64,000 nucleotides of DNA from Saprospiraceae bacterium (GCA_016714785.1 JADKCC010000013.1:62001-126000); one strand, 5' to 3'. Positions 53,249 through 62,678 are shown, numbered from the stretch's first letter. Numbers and translations: made by a program. The notes: generated from the sequence alone by a model not told the origin.

Positions 53249-55768
53249 ATGTTAAAACAACCTATCAATAAATACTGGGCTTTCTTCAAGAAATATACTA
53301 TCAGGGCAATAGGTTTCTGCCTATTACTAATACTAATATTAGTTACATACATTTGGTTTGGGGAAATGCCAACTGATCAAAGCCTGAACGCACCTGAAAT
53401 AAAAATAGCTTCCACCTTATTAGACACAAATGGTAAATTGATAGGGATATACCAATCAGAATATAGAAGCGTCATACAATATAATGAAATAAATCCAGCA
53501 ATAGAAAAATGTCTAATAGCAACTGAAGACAATCGATTTTACGAACATAATGGACTGGACTTCAAGGCATTGGTAAGAGTATTTATTAAATCAATCTTCT
53601 TAGGAGACCATCAGTCAGGAGGTGGATCCACTATTACACAACAATTGGCCAAGCAGTTCTATCCAAGGCCAAACATGAAAAATCGTAATTTTTTTGTCAA
53701 GAAGTTCTTATTGGTTAAATCTAAAATCAAAGAGTGGATTATAGCCACTAAACTTGAAAATAAATATACCAAAGCAGACATATTGACTATGTATCTCAAT
53801 AAATTTGAATTTATTAATGGAGCCCACGGCATAGATGCAGCCGCTATGACCTATTTTGGCAAGCAACAGAAGGAAATATCACTGGCCGAAGCTGCTGTTT
53901 TAGTAGGAATGCTTAAAAACCCAAGCTTATACAATCCTGTTCGTTTCCCTGATTTGGTCGTCAAAAGGAGAAATGAAGTGCTCACTAAAGTAGAAAACTT
54001 ATACAAAGTAAATTTATCCAATGCTAAAGCCGAACTTTCAGACTTTACTAATTATAAGCGCATTGAAATCGTGGATACAATTGCACCTTATTATAAAGCA
54101 TTCTTAGAAAAGTATATAATAAATCTGATTAAAGAATATAATATAGTCAAAGCAGATGGTTCTTATTATGACCTATATGGAGATGGATTGACCATAGATG
54201 CCACCATAGATCTAGCATTGCAAAAATATGCAGAAAAAGCATCAATAGAACATGCTATATGGATCCAAAAATGGTTTGAATATGATTGGGCAAATAAAGA
54301 TCCATGGACTTACCAAGCTGATGACAAAATTAAAAACTTGAGAATGAAATCTTTGGAACAAAAAGCTAAATTGTCCAAAAGGTACCAAGCCTTGAAAAAA
54401 AAATATTTATATCCATCTTTAGCTAAAATGCAAACAACATTGACAGAAGATGACATTGCCATTTTGTTAACATCAGAATCAGATCCTTCCATCATTGAAA
54501 AATTACCAAAAGACAGAAAAAATAAATTTTTAGCAACAAAAAAAAATAAATTTTATACTGAACTAAAAGCAAGTTATAGTTTATTTAAAGAGCAATATCA
54601 TAAGGAATTTACAACCATTTTGAAAATGAAAATCTTTGATCTCAAGAGTAGTGAAAAATATGTAGAAATGTCTCCAATGGACTCTATCAAACATTTAGCA
54701 AGCCTACTCCAAACTGGACTCATTGCCATAGACCCTCGCAATGGTCATGTGAAATGTTGGAATGGTGGCTTGGACTACAAATATTTTAAATACGACCATG
54801 TCACGAGTCGAAGATCTGTAGGCTCCACTTTAAAACCATTTCTTTATACAGTGGCAATGACTGAAAAAGGCATAAAACCGTGTCAAGAATTTCAAGACAT
54901 AGCGTACACCATAATGCCAGGTGAGAGTGACTTCAAAAACAAAGAACCTTGGCAGCCGGAAAATGCAACAAAAATAAATACAACCTTAATGTATAACCTA
55001 TATCATGGATTGTTATATTCTAAAAACTCCATAACAGTCAAACTCTTGAAAGAGGTAGGTTCAGTAGAGCCTTTGCGAGATCTTTTAGACAAAACAGGAA
55101 TCGGTAAAAATGAAAAGCTGGCCAATGGAAGATTGGCGGTACCTCAACTACCATCCATTGCACTTGGAGCCGTAGATATCTCATTATTCCAACTCACATC
55201 TGCTTACACAACTTTTGCTAATAATGGCACATATCGTAAACCTATACTTGTAAAAAGTATTAAAAACAAAAAAGGAGAAGTGATCTTTACGTCCGGTGAA
55301 TCCACTACAAAAGCAATAGATCCTTTATATAATGCAATCATGCTTGACATGTTAATCAATAATGAGAGTGGCAATTTTAGTATGAAACTTAAGTCTCCGA
55401 ATGGTGGGAAGACAGGCACAACAGACGATCAATGCGATGGCTGGTTTGTAGGTCTTACGCCTACATTAGTGGTAGGTAGCTGGACTGGTGGCGATGATAA
55501 GTGGATTAGATTTTTGAGAGACGATGTAGGCCAAGGATATTTTACAGCCAGACCCGTTTTCGAAAGATTTATCAAGAAACTAGAATCTGACAAAAATGGT
55601 ATCTATGACCCATCTATTAAATTTATATCTCATCCAACTGGATTCAAAGAACTTACCAATTGTAAAAAGATAAAAACGGAGTCTCTTCCCGAATTCCTAA
55701 AGCCTCAAAAGCCTGTAGATGATAGCTTAATGATTAGTACAATAATAAGGGACAGCCTTCATAGGTGA
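53249..55768 (+). CDS. Class A penicillin-binding protein (PBP1A type)
   Basis: About 839 residues from the ATG at 53249 (the in-frame TTG at 53201 is less likely). One N-terminal anchor (AIGFCLLLILILVTYIWFG) precedes a glycosyltransferase domain with ATEDNRFYEHNGLD, GGGSTITQQLAKQ and a Bacteroidota-type charged linker of about 150 residues. The transpeptidase domain contains the serine motif STLK (in RRSVGSTLKPF), SKN and KTGT (GGKTGTTDDQ). It polymerises and cross-links peptidoglycan in the periplasm. Confidence 0.95.
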   Translation: MLKQPINKYWAFFKKYTIRAIGFCLLLILILVTYIWFGEMPTDQSLNAPEIKIASTLLDTNGKLIGIYQSEYRSVIQYNEINPAIEKCLIATEDNRFYEHNGLDFKALVRVFIKSIFLGDHQSGGGSTITQQLAKQFYPRPNMKNRNFFVKKFLLVKSKIKEWIIATKLENKYTKADILTMYLNKFEFINGAHGIDAAAMTYFGKQQKEISLAEAAVLVGMLKNPSLYNPVRFPDLVVKRRNEVLTKVENLYKVNLSNAKAELSDFTNYKRIEIVDTIAPYYKAFLEKYIINLIKEYNIVKADGSYYDLYGDGLTIDATIDLALQKYAEKASIEHAIWIQKWFEYDWANKDPWTYQADDKIKNLRMKSLEQKAKLSKRYQALKKKYLYPSLAKMQTTLTEDDIAILLTSESDPSIIEKLPKDRKNKFLATKKNKFYTELKASYSLFKEQYHKEFTTILKMKIFDLKSSEKYVEMSPMDSIKHLASLLQTGLIAIDPRNGHVKCWNGGLDYKYFKYDHVTSRRSVGSTLKPFLYTVAMTEKGIKPCQEFQDIAYTIMPGESDFKNKEPWQPENATKINTTLMYNLYHGLLYSKNSITVKLLKEVGSVEPLRDLLDKTGIGKNEKLANGRLAVPQLPSIALGAVDISLFQLTSAYTTFANNGTYRKPILVKSIKNKKGEVIFTSGESTTKAIDPLYNAIMLDMLINNESGNFSMKLKSPNGGKTGTTDDQCDGWFVGLTPTLVVGSWTGGDDKWIRFLRDDVGQGYFTARPVFERFIKKLESDKNGIYDPSIKFISHPTGFKELTNCKKIKTESLPEFLKPQKPVDDSLMISTIIRDSLHR

Positions 55769-55889
55769 TCTTCTCACTAACTTGCTAGGTCAAATCAAAA
55801 CCCAAATCCTTATCAACAATTAAACTAAATAAAAATAATAATGTTTGATAGTTTAGTATTAATAAAAACAGTTTAAGATTTAACAATTA

Positions 55890-56231
55890 ATGGCAACTAT
55901 TAAATTCAGATTTGAAGATACTTCTATAGCAGAAGTGATTGCAGAAAATGTAGCAGAAGGTTATTCAATATTGGAAGCAACAGAAGATTTTGATGTGCAT
56001 CTCAACCATAATTGTGGTGGTGTTTGTGCTTGTTCTACCTGTCACATTTATGTAATAAAAGGAGATGATAGTTTGGAAGATATTTCTGATAAAGAAGAAG
56101 ACTTTATTGACCGAGCGATAAATCCAAAAATAGAATCCAGATTGGCTTGCCAGTGCATTATTTTAGATGATGATGCAAATATTGAAGTGATCATTCCCGA
56201 TCAAAAAAACATTATTGGGCACGAACATTAA
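55890..56231 (+). CDS. 2Fe-2S ferredoxin (adrenodoxin-like)
   Basis: A 113-residue protein with the plant/adrenodoxin cluster pattern: Cys in HNCGGVCACSTC (three of the four ligands, CxxxxCxxC type) and the fourth in RLACQC. It is an electron carrier for an unidentified partner. The gene is followed by the PASTA gene after 150 bp. Confidence 0.94.
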   Translation: MATIKFRFEDTSIAEVIAENVAEGYSILEATEDFDVHLNHNCGGVCACSTCHIYVIKGDDSLEDISDKEEDFIDRAINPKIESRLACQCIILDDDANIEVIIPDQKNIIGHEH

Positions 56232-56350
56232 ACAGTATTTTTATAATTAATTGCTTATATCTCAGTTATGTTATATAATTAATTATAACAATTGGCAATC
56301 TATAAGTCCATTAAAGGAAGATAAAAGTGCATTTGCAGCAATTATATCCT

Positions 56351-56358
56351 TATATTTG
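56351..56358 (+). promoter_or_regulatory. -7 element (TATATTTG) of the PASTA gene
   Basis: A perfect TAnnTTTG, 23 nt before the ATG at 56382. TTTG at 56332-56335 is the likely -33 element (15-nt spacing, slightly short). Confidence 0.55.
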
Positions 56359-56381
56359 CCCTGATTTCACCAATCTATAGT

Positions 56382-57209
56382 ATGAGTAAAAATCAAAACA
56401 ATGAAGGGTTTTTTCAATATCTGAAAAGTTCCGTTTTCTTAAAGCAAGTTATTTTTATAATTGGCTCATTATTAATACTAATTTTCATCTTACAAATGTG
56501 GCTCAGATTTTATACAAATCATGGGCAAAAATTGGAATTACCTAAGTTTGTAGGTATGCAATTGGAAAAAGCATTAGAAATAGCGGAAAGTAAAAGTTTT
56601 ATTTTACAAGTAGAAGATTCCGTTTTTATAGTCGGAAAACCAGGTGGTCTCATAACCGATCAAACACCAAAGTCTGGTTCATTGGTAAAGGAAAATCGAA
56701 AGATTTATATTACTGTTACAAAATACAACACTGAAACTGTGAAGGTTTCGGATCTACCCACGATGTATGGCAATGCTTTTGACCAAAAGAAAACGGAACT
56801 CAAGTATCGTGATATAGAGTGCGTAGTCAAAGATTATGCCTATGATCCAGGTGAGCCCAATCATATTCTGGAAGTTTATTATAAAGGTGAGTTGATCATC
56901 TCTAAAGATGGTCGAAGAGACGAAGTCGTGATTGATAAAGGCAGTACATTGGAGTGTATCGTGTCAAGGAGAGATGGTGGCGATGTGACTATCCCCGACT
57001 TAAGATGCCTGGAAGTAGAAGAAGCAAGATTTATTTTGGAAAGCAGTAAGATACAAGTAGGTGACATCATCAAAAAAGGTACAAATGAGCCAGATGCAGT
57101 ACTTTATATTGTTGCTCAATCACCTCCTTATGATGGTATCAGTAATATCAAAATGGGTGAAAAAATAAACATAACTGTTTCATCGGTCAAGCCAGACGAC
57201 TGTTTGTAA
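56382..57209 (+). CDS. PASTA-domain membrane protein
   Basis: A 275-residue protein: a short cytoplasmic N-terminus, one membrane helix (about 22-45, VIFIIGSLLILIFILQMWL), then three PASTA domains (about 50-120, 120-195 and 195-268) with LPKFVGMQLEKALEIAESK, GGLITDQTPKSGSLV and AQSPPYDG repeats. PASTA domains bind muropeptides. Unlike PrkC-type sensors, it has no kinase domain. With the PBP upstream it suggests a peptidoglycan-sensing role (inference). Confidence 0.93.
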   Translation: MSKNQNNEGFFQYLKSSVFLKQVIFIIGSLLILIFILQMWLRFYTNHGQKLELPKFVGMQLEKALEIAESKSFILQVEDSVFIVGKPGGLITDQTPKSGSLVKENRKIYITVTKYNTETVKVSDLPTMYGNAFDQKKTELKYRDIECVVKDYAYDPGEPNHILEVYYKGELIISKDGRRDEVVIDKGSTLECIVSRRDGGDVTIPDLRCLEVEEARFILESSKIQVGDIIKKGTNEPDAVLYIVAQSPPYDGISNIKMGEKINITVSSVKPDDCL

Positions 57210-57241
57210 TTTTAAAATTTATTATAAAATATTAGACAAAA

Positions 57242-57550
57242 ATGGCAAGTGACATCACAGTTGAAGAATTAAAACACAAAATAGGTAATCAAGAAACTTT
57301 TGTTTTCATAGACGTACGCGAACCTTATGAATACGAAGAATTTAATCTTGGTGCTAGATTGATTCCATTAGGTTCCTTGCCATCTCACATAGATGAATTA
57401 TTAGCACACAAAGATGAAGAAATCATCATACATTGTCGATCAGGTGCTCGCAGTGGCAGTGCCAAAAATTTATTAATGCAACACGGATTTACCAATGTAA
57501 GGAATGTTCTAGGTGGCGTATTGGATTGGCAGGCAAAGTTTGGGAGATAA
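57242..57550 (+). CDS. Rhodanese-like sulfurtransferase domain protein
   Basis: A 102-residue single rhodanese domain with FIDVREPYEYEEFNLGA and the active-site loop HCRSGARS (catalytic Cys). It starts 32 bp after the PASTA gene and may be cotranscribed. It likely carries persulfide sulfur; the acceptor is unknown. Confidence 0.94.
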   Translation: MASDITVEELKHKIGNQETFVFIDVREPYEYEEFNLGARLIPLGSLPSHIDELLAHKDEEIIIHCRSGARSGSAKNLLMQHGFTNVRNVLGGVLDWQAKFGR

Positions 57551-57733
57551 TATTCTCTTTGTGGTAAAAAGTTACAGACAATAGTATTATTATCACACAG
57601 TCTTCATGACTGATGGTGTGGGTATCCTGACAAGACACTAAAAAAGCTGAAATTATCTAAGGGTTGGATAAGCTACTATCCGCAATAATGTCATTGTGTC
57701 GCCTTCGATACAAGCTATGAATATTTAATACTT

Positions 57734-57741
57734 TACTTTTG
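57734..57741 (+). promoter_or_regulatory. -7 element (TACTTTTG) of the WG-repeat pseudogene
   Basis: A perfect TAnnTTTG only 4 nt before the ATG at 57746, predicting a nearly leaderless transcript. Confidence 0.45.
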
Positions 57742-57745
57742 CAGC

Positions 57746-57950
57746 ATGATATATAAGATCCAACTAATATTCATTTTTATACTGGCAAGTATCAACAGTT
57801 ATTAAACATCGAGGATGACAATACACCCTCGCGATACTCCGAAAAATGCAATTTACACTTATGCTTGTGATTATGACAAATGGGGATTTTCTGATAAAAA
57901 TGGAAATATCAAAGTCCCATGCAAATATGAAGCAACGTATATTGTACAAA
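57746..57950 (+). pseudogene. Secreted WG-repeat protein gene fragment, inactivated
   Basis: From the ATG at 57746 the frame reads a signal peptide (MIYKIQLIFIFILASINSY), then TAA at 57803-57805. The same frame continues with a WG-repeat segment (YDKWGFSDKNGNIKVPCKYE, near 57866-57930). The stop is in the place of the usual Gln after the signal, consistent with CAA to TAA. After about 57950 the homology ends against the transposase remnant on the other strand. Two lesions, a nonsense codon and a truncation, show the gene is dead. Confidence 0.68.
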
Positions 57951-57957
57951 GAACGGT

Positions 57958-58260
57958 AGTTCTGTTTGTATTTATAGAATTGCCCATCTTCATTGACGCT
58001 ATTGCGAGATCCAGATCGCATCATATAAAGGTACACACACGAAAGCACTAACTCTGATATACTGTAGGAAATAGACTTTTTTCTCCTAGGGTCTCTAACG
58101 TGATCTATCACCATTTTTTGGATATCCGCATAATGGTGAGTGATCACCCGTCGGATTTCATCCAAAAGCTTTTTCGTACCAGAATATACCTGAGCAAAAT
58201 CTTTCCTACGCTTTTGCTTGCTTAAACGAATCTTCTTTAGACATTGTGTTACTTTTTTAG
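57958..58260 (-). pseudogene. Decayed transposase N-terminal fragment
   Basis: The minus strand encodes, without an ATG in frame, a basic N-terminus (KKIRLSKQKRRKDFAQVYSG) followed by HHYADIQKMVIDHVRDPRRK, KSISYSISELVLSCVYLYMM and RSGSRNSVNEDGQF. This resembles the N-terminal part of Bacteroidota DDE transposases that carry a DPRRKKSI...GSRN motif (from memory). A short ORF in another frame starts at ATG 58244, so a frameshift separates start and body. The remaining transposase domain is missing. TATATTTG at 58274-58267 is a matching -7 element. Confidence 0.58.
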
Positions 58261-58499
58261 TTAGAGCAAATATATAAATTATCTGTAAACTAGTTTTTAT
58301 AAGGAATTTATAATTTGCTCTTTTTTAACATTTTATATTTTTACCCTGAATTGTTGTTAATCATCCTATTTTTCTGTTAAATTCTTGTTAATCGGACAAA
58401 TCATTAAATCTTTACCTTTGTACAATACATTTATAGCTATATTTTTGCAACGTTTTTATTAAAATCATTTTTTTAAACAAATTTAAATAGTAAACAATA
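58261..58499. other. Intergenic region with the DUF1573 promoter
   Basis: TACCTTTG at 58413-58420 is a perfect -7 element for the gene at 58500, giving a leader of about 75 nt. TATATTTG (58274-58267) on the minus strand faces the transposase remnant. Nothing else was recognised. Confidence 0.55.
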
Positions 58500-59060
58500 A
58501 TGAAGAAGTTTAATTTATTTGCAGTGATTGCACTTGTTACAGTTTTCGCTTTCACTTCATGCAAAGAAAAAGCAGCTGATGATGCAGCTTCAACCACTGC
58601 AACTGAAGCAGTAGCCACAGATCCAAATGCAGCAGTAGTTGCAGATCCAAATGCACCAATGAATGTTACTCCAGGCGCAGATCCAGCTGCAGCAGCTACA
58701 CCCGTGCCAACAGGTCCATTGACATCTATTAAATTTGACCAAGACACTTATGATTGGGGAAAAATTATGGACGGCGACAAAGTTACTCATGTATTCAAAT
58801 TCAAAAACACTGGTAATGAACCATTGATCATCAGCAATGCTAAAGGTAGCTGCGGATGTACTGTACCTGAGTGGCCAAAAGACGCGATTGCTCCAGGAAA
58901 ATCTGGTGAAATCAAAGTAGTATTTGACTCTAAAGGTAAAGGTGCTGTAGGTGGGAAAGAAGACACAAAAAGAGTTACTATCACTGCTAATACAGATCCA
59001 GCAGAAACATACCTTAACATAAAAGGTAAAGTAGATAAAAAAGAAGAAGCAGGTAAATAA
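58500..59060 (+). CDS. DUF1573 lipoprotein
   Basis: A 186-residue protein with a lipoprotein signal (VTVFAFTSC, Cys at about 21), an Ala/Thr/Pro-rich linker (about 30-80) and a DUF1573 immunoglobulin-like domain with IKFDQDTYDWGKIMDGDKVTH, VFKFKNTGNEPLII and GSCGCTVPEWP. DUF1573 proteins are abundant envelope proteins of Bacteroidota; the function is unknown. The terminator at 59088-59117 ends it. Confidence 0.93.
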   Translation: MKKFNLFAVIALVTVFAFTSCKEKAADDAASTTATEAVATDPNAAVVADPNAPMNVTPGADPAAAATPVPTGPLTSIKFDQDTYDWGKIMDGDKVTHVFKFKNTGNEPLIISNAKGSCGCTVPEWPKDAIAPGKSGEIKVVFDSKGKGAVGGKEDTKRVTITANTDPAETYLNIKGKVDKKEEAGK

Positions 59061-59087
59061 TTTGCCATACCTTCAACTTATATATAC

Positions 59088-59117
59088 AAAAGGCTGTTCA
59101 GTAATGAGCGGCCTTTT
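59088..59117 (+). terminator. Terminator of the DUF1573 gene
   Basis: AAAAGGC (59088-59094) and GCCTTTT (59111-59117) followed by further T. The stem is short with a 16-nt loop. Confidence 0.7.
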
Positions 59118-59141
59118 TTATACCATAAAATCTGATATGTT

Positions 59142-60005
59142 TTGAACAATTATCTCAGTCTCATCAAATTTAGCCATACCGTTTTTGCTTTACCTTTTGC
59201 ATTGACAGGATTTACTTTAGGATATTTAAAGGTAGCAAATGCTGACTATATCCGATTATTGATATTAGTATTGTTATGTATGGTATTCGCCAGAAGTGCC
59301 GCCATGGCATTTAATAGATGGCTAGACAGAGACATTGATGCTAAAAATCCACGTACCATCATTCGAGAGATACCAGCAGGCATTATTTCGCCAAAAGCAG
59401 CATTGTGGTTTGTCATCTTCAATGTAATATTATTCATCCTTTGTACATATTTCATTAATCCTTTATGTTTTGCGCTAAGTCCTGTAGCATTACTAGTCAT
59501 ACTCGGCTACTCTTACACCAAAAGATTTACTGCCCTTTGTCATTTAGTGTTGGGAATAGGCCTTGCTTTAGCTCCTGTTGGCGCATATCTAGCAGTCACT
59601 GGATCTTTCGATTGGCTTCCTGTATTATTGGGAATCGCTGTGATATTTTGGGTAGCGGGTTTTGATATCATTTATGCACTCCAAGACCAAGAATTTGATA
59701 AAAGCAATGACCTAAATTCTATACCTGTAGTCACCGGCACGACCAAGGCTATTCGGGTATCAGAAATATTTCATTTATTATCTGCGACCACTGTGACCAT
59801 TGTAGTGTATATGGTCTTACAACAATTTCCGCAAGCAAATTGGCTATCTATCATAGCATTAATTACTTTTATAGGATTGCTGATATACCAGCATTTGATC
59901 ATTAAACCCAATGATTTATCTAGGATTAATCTGGCTTTTTTTACTACCAATGGGATTGCTAGTGTGATTTTTGGTGGGTTGGTGATGTTGGATTTGTTGG
60001 TGTGA
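59142..60005 (+). CDS. UbiA-family prenyltransferase
   Basis: 287 residues from a TTG start (no in-frame ATG upstream). Eight to nine membrane helices. The two Asp motifs are NRWLDRDIDAKNPRT (about 60-75) and YALQDQEFDKSND (about 180-195), which bind the prenyl diphosphate. In Bacteroidota this COG0382 member is usually the 4-hydroxybenzoate-type or futalosine-pathway (MqnP) prenyltransferase of menaquinone synthesis; which one is not decided by the sequence here. Confidence 0.92.
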   Translation: MNNYLSLIKFSHTVFALPFALTGFTLGYLKVANADYIRLLILVLLCMVFARSAAMAFNRWLDRDIDAKNPRTIIREIPAGIISPKAALWFVIFNVILFILCTYFINPLCFALSPVALLVILGYSYTKRFTALCHLVLGIGLALAPVGAYLAVTGSFDWLPVLLGIAVIFWVAGFDIIYALQDQEFDKSNDLNSIPVVTGTTKAIRVSEIFHLLSATTVTIVVYMVLQQFPQANWLSIIALITFIGLLIYQHLIIKPNDLSRINLAFFTTNGIASVIFGGLVMLDLLV

Positions 60006-60008
60006 GTA

Positions 60009-60584
60009 TTAATAATCGTCCAAAAATGCCACCAACTCAGCTACAGCCAATGCCCTATGGCTTATCTTATTTTTGATATCACTTCTTAAATCCGCAAAGG
60101 TAGCATCATATCCATCTGGAATAAATATCGGATCATAACCAAAGCCTTCATTTCCAGATTTTTGTAATGCTATCTGACCTCGCACTACACCTTCAAAATA
60201 CTTAACTTCCTTCCCATCTATCATAGCTATCACTGTCCTAAATTGTGCAGATCGATCTTCTTTGTCATAAAGTTCGTGGAGTAGTTTAGCCATATTATCA
60301 CTGGGATTTCTCTGATCGCCAGCATATCTAGCTGTATGTACTCCAGGTGCTCCATCGATTGCATTCACTTCGAGACCAGTATCTTCAGAAAATGAAGTAG
60401 CTCCCGTACGATCGTACAAATATTTGGCTTTGATGTAGGCATTTTCTTCCAATGTCAAACCTATCTCAGGAATATCTTCAGTGATCCCAATATCTACCAA
60501 TCCTTTGATATCAAAATTTGGAAGGATATTTTTTAACTCAGATAATTTATGAGTATTGGACGTGGCGAATATCAATGTCTTCAA
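60009..60584 (-). CDS. rdgB: XTP/dITP diphosphatase (Ham1/RdgB)
   Basis: A 191-residue protein with the family N-terminus LIFATSNTHKLSEL, then EENAYIKAKYLYDRTGATSFSEDTGLEV, APGVHTARYAG and GFGYDPIFIPDG, and SHRALAV. It removes non-canonical purine nucleoside triphosphates from the pool. It is probably cotranscribed with the upstream gene, 38 bp away. Confidence 0.96.
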   Translation of the reverse strand: MKTLIFATSNTHKLSELKNILPNFDIKGLVDIGITEDIPEIGLTLEENAYIKAKYLYDRTGATSFSEDTGLEVNAIDGAPGVHTARYAGDQRNPSDNMAKLLHELYDKEDRSAQFRTVIAMIDGKEVKYFEGVVRGQIALQKSGNEGFGYDPIFIPDGYDATFADLRSDIKNKISHRALAVAELVAFLDDY

Positions 60585-60622
60585 GGCTTAATTTTGATTA
60601 GTTGGGTGAGTGTTAGTTTGGT

Positions 60623-61051
60623 CTATTTCAAAAACATTTCTTGTAGTCTTGTCCACAATATTTGTTTTTTTTGTGGCACAGTAATCATTTCCCTTATGGT
60701 ATCACATACAAGCAATCTCGACTTGTCAAAATGGATGATCTCGTTCATTTTATAATCAATGTGCATACCCAACCTTTCAGGTGCAATGCCAAAAATGATC
60801 AAATCATTATAAGAAGGCACCACATTACTCAGAGAAATATTGCTTTCAGCTGGCAAAACTACCTTAATTAAATCAGAGTCAGGACTATATTTGATAGCTA
60901 TCATCATTTTGTTTAATGTCTCCTTTTCAGTATCACCAAAAGTTTGAGCGTCCGTAACAATGACTAACTTCTTCTGTCCTTCACCACTGATGGATATAGC
61001 ATTTGTGTTGGTTTCTGGTATCAAAAAAACTTGATCTGTAATGGAAAGCAT
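60623..61051 (-). CDS. Small protein of unknown function, possibly DNA polymerase III psi-like
   Basis: 142 residues from the ATG at 61051; the frame is open to 61258, but the upstream part is hydrophobic AT-rich noise and no promoter lies there. Contains KKLVIVTDAQTFGDTEKETL, MMIAIKYSPD, DLIIFGIAPERLG and a LWTRLQEMF end. The alternating strand-helix pattern with IFG and a Lys-x-x-LW tail recalls psi-subunit-like proteins of Bacteroidota, from memory and with low certainty. It lies just upstream of rdgB. Confidence 0.6.
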   Translation of the reverse strand: MLSITDQVFLIPETNTNAISISGEGQKKLVIVTDAQTFGDTEKETLNKMMIAIKYSPDSDLIKVVLPAESNISLSNVVPSYNDLIIFGIAPERLGMHIDYKMNEIIHFDKSRLLVCDTIREMITVPQKKQILWTRLQEMFLK

Positions 61052-61144
61052 CGAAATATAATTTCTAAATATGAAAAAATAAAGAATATTGTTTGAAAAA
61101 TATAAAAAAATATCATCCAAAATAAAATATAATAAAATATGTTT

Positions 61145-61152
61145 TACATTTG
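61145..61152 (+). promoter_or_regulatory. -7 element (TACATTTG) of ilvE, with a leader hairpin
   Basis: A perfect TAnnTTTG. It predicts a leader of about 115 nt before the ATG at 61276. The leader contains GATAGACAAATTT (61180-61192) and AAATTGTCTATC (61221-61232), an inverted repeat with one bulge. Confidence 0.5.
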
Positions 61153-61275
61153 TAGGTGCAAAATAAGAAGTTTTTGCTTGATAGACAAATTTAGCATTTG
61201 AATCTAATAAATTTATTGTCAAATTGTCTATCCCTAACCAAACCAAATTGTTTAACACCTTAAATCAAACGTCCT

Positions 61276-62331
61276 ATGAGTTACCAATTTCAAGTTACTA
61301 AAGTAAATGAAACGTCGCTTCCAAAAGTAGATTTCAATAATATCCCTTTTGGAAAAACATTTTCTGATCACATGTTTGTGGCAGATTACATCAATGGCGA
61401 ATGGACCAATCTAGAGATCAAACCAATAGAGCTTATCCCAACCCATCCTGGCAACATGGCTTGGCACTATGGTCAAGCGATATTTGAAGGAATGAAAGCG
61501 ACAAGAGACGCAGAAGGTCATGCCCTTTTATTCAGACCAGAATTGCATGCGAAAAGACTTAACAACTCAGCAAAAAGAATGAGTATGCCAGAAGTCCCTG
61601 AAGAATTATTTTTACAAGCATTGCACACACTGGTGGACATGGAAAAAGCCTGGATACCACCACAAACGGGATCTGCCCTATACATAAGACCATTTATGTA
61701 TGCTACTGATGCTACCATTGGAGTAAAAGCATCAGATACTTATAAATTTATCATCTTTGTGATGCCTGTAGGTCCTTACTATACTAATCCAGTAAAATTG
61801 TTGGCACAAGATACTTATGTGCGTGCAGTAGTAGGTGGAGTAGGTGAAGCAAAAACAGCTGGGAATTATGCTGCATCTTTATTACCAGCTACTATGGCTC
61901 GTAAGGAAGGATATGACCAAGTAATGTGGCTAGATGGTGTTCATAAAAAATTCATCCAGGAAGTAGGCACGATGAATATCTTCTTTGTAGTCGGTGATGA
62001 AATAATCACACCCAATTTGGATGGTGCGATCCTCGATGGCATCACTAGAAAATGTATGATTGAACTATTCAAGGACAAAGGATACAAGGTCACCGAAAGA
62101 CCTATTACAATAGATGAAATAGTGGAAGCTAGTAAAAATGGCTCATTGGTCGAAATTTTTGGAACCGGCACGGCCGCTGTAGTAGCACCAGTTTCACATC
62201 TGAAGTACAAAGATGAGATCATAGAACTCGATATGGCTAAAAGAAATATTAGCAAATGGGCCTATGACACTATCAATGGCATAAGAAACAGAACCATAGA
62301 AGACAAATTCGGCTGGATCGTTGAAGCTTAA
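61276..62331 (+). CDS. ilvE: Branched-chain-amino-acid aminotransferase
   Basis: A 351-residue fold-type IV PLP enzyme. Features include FGKTFSDHMFVADYINGEW, HPGNMAWHYGQAIFEGMKA, ALYIRPFMYATD, the catalytic-Lys region MARKEGYDQVMWLDG, GTMNIFFV, LDGITRK and EIFGTGTAAVVAPV. It exchanges the amino group between leucine/isoleucine/valine and 2-oxoglutarate. It has a leader with an inverted repeat and a strong terminator. Confidence 0.97.
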   Translation: MSYQFQVTKVNETSLPKVDFNNIPFGKTFSDHMFVADYINGEWTNLEIKPIELIPTHPGNMAWHYGQAIFEGMKATRDAEGHALLFRPELHAKRLNNSAKRMSMPEVPEELFLQALHTLVDMEKAWIPPQTGSALYIRPFMYATDATIGVKASDTYKFIIFVMPVGPYYTNPVKLLAQDTYVRAVVGGVGEAKTAGNYAASLLPATMARKEGYDQVMWLDGVHKKFIQEVGTMNIFFVVGDEIITPNLDGAILDGITRKCMIELFKDKGYKVTERPITIDEIVEASKNGSLVEIFGTGTAAVVAPVSHLKYKDEIIELDMAKRNISKWAYDTINGIRNRTIEDKFGWIVEA

Positions 62332-62461
62332 ACTTAAGCACCGAGGTAAAAGCAATAGAGTTGCAAAGAAATTTAAGTTCATAAAAATTTTAGAATGAAC
62401 CATGGTGGAACATCATTCTTGATTGATGCAAATTAATTCTTTCAACTTTAGAAAACTGTTT

Positions 62462-62498
62462 AAGAAAGGGAATTTTATAACGTAAGATTCCCTTTCTT
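62462..62498 (+). terminator. Terminator of ilvE
   Basis: A perfect 12-bp stem AAGAAAGGGAAT/ATTCCCTTTCTT with a 13-nt loop, about 130 nt after the stop codon. Confidence 0.85.
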
Positions 62499-62678
62499 CA
62501 ATTATATTACTCAGGCTTCTCATTTTACATGTTATTAAATCAAAAAAATATCAAATGCTATGTCAGATTTAGCTAGTTGAACTTTAACTTTAAAAATTAT
62601 TAGAAATATAATTGCAAACGCAATAAATTTACTTTAATACTTTCCAAAATCAAATATTATCCTTTTCTTGCACCAAAA

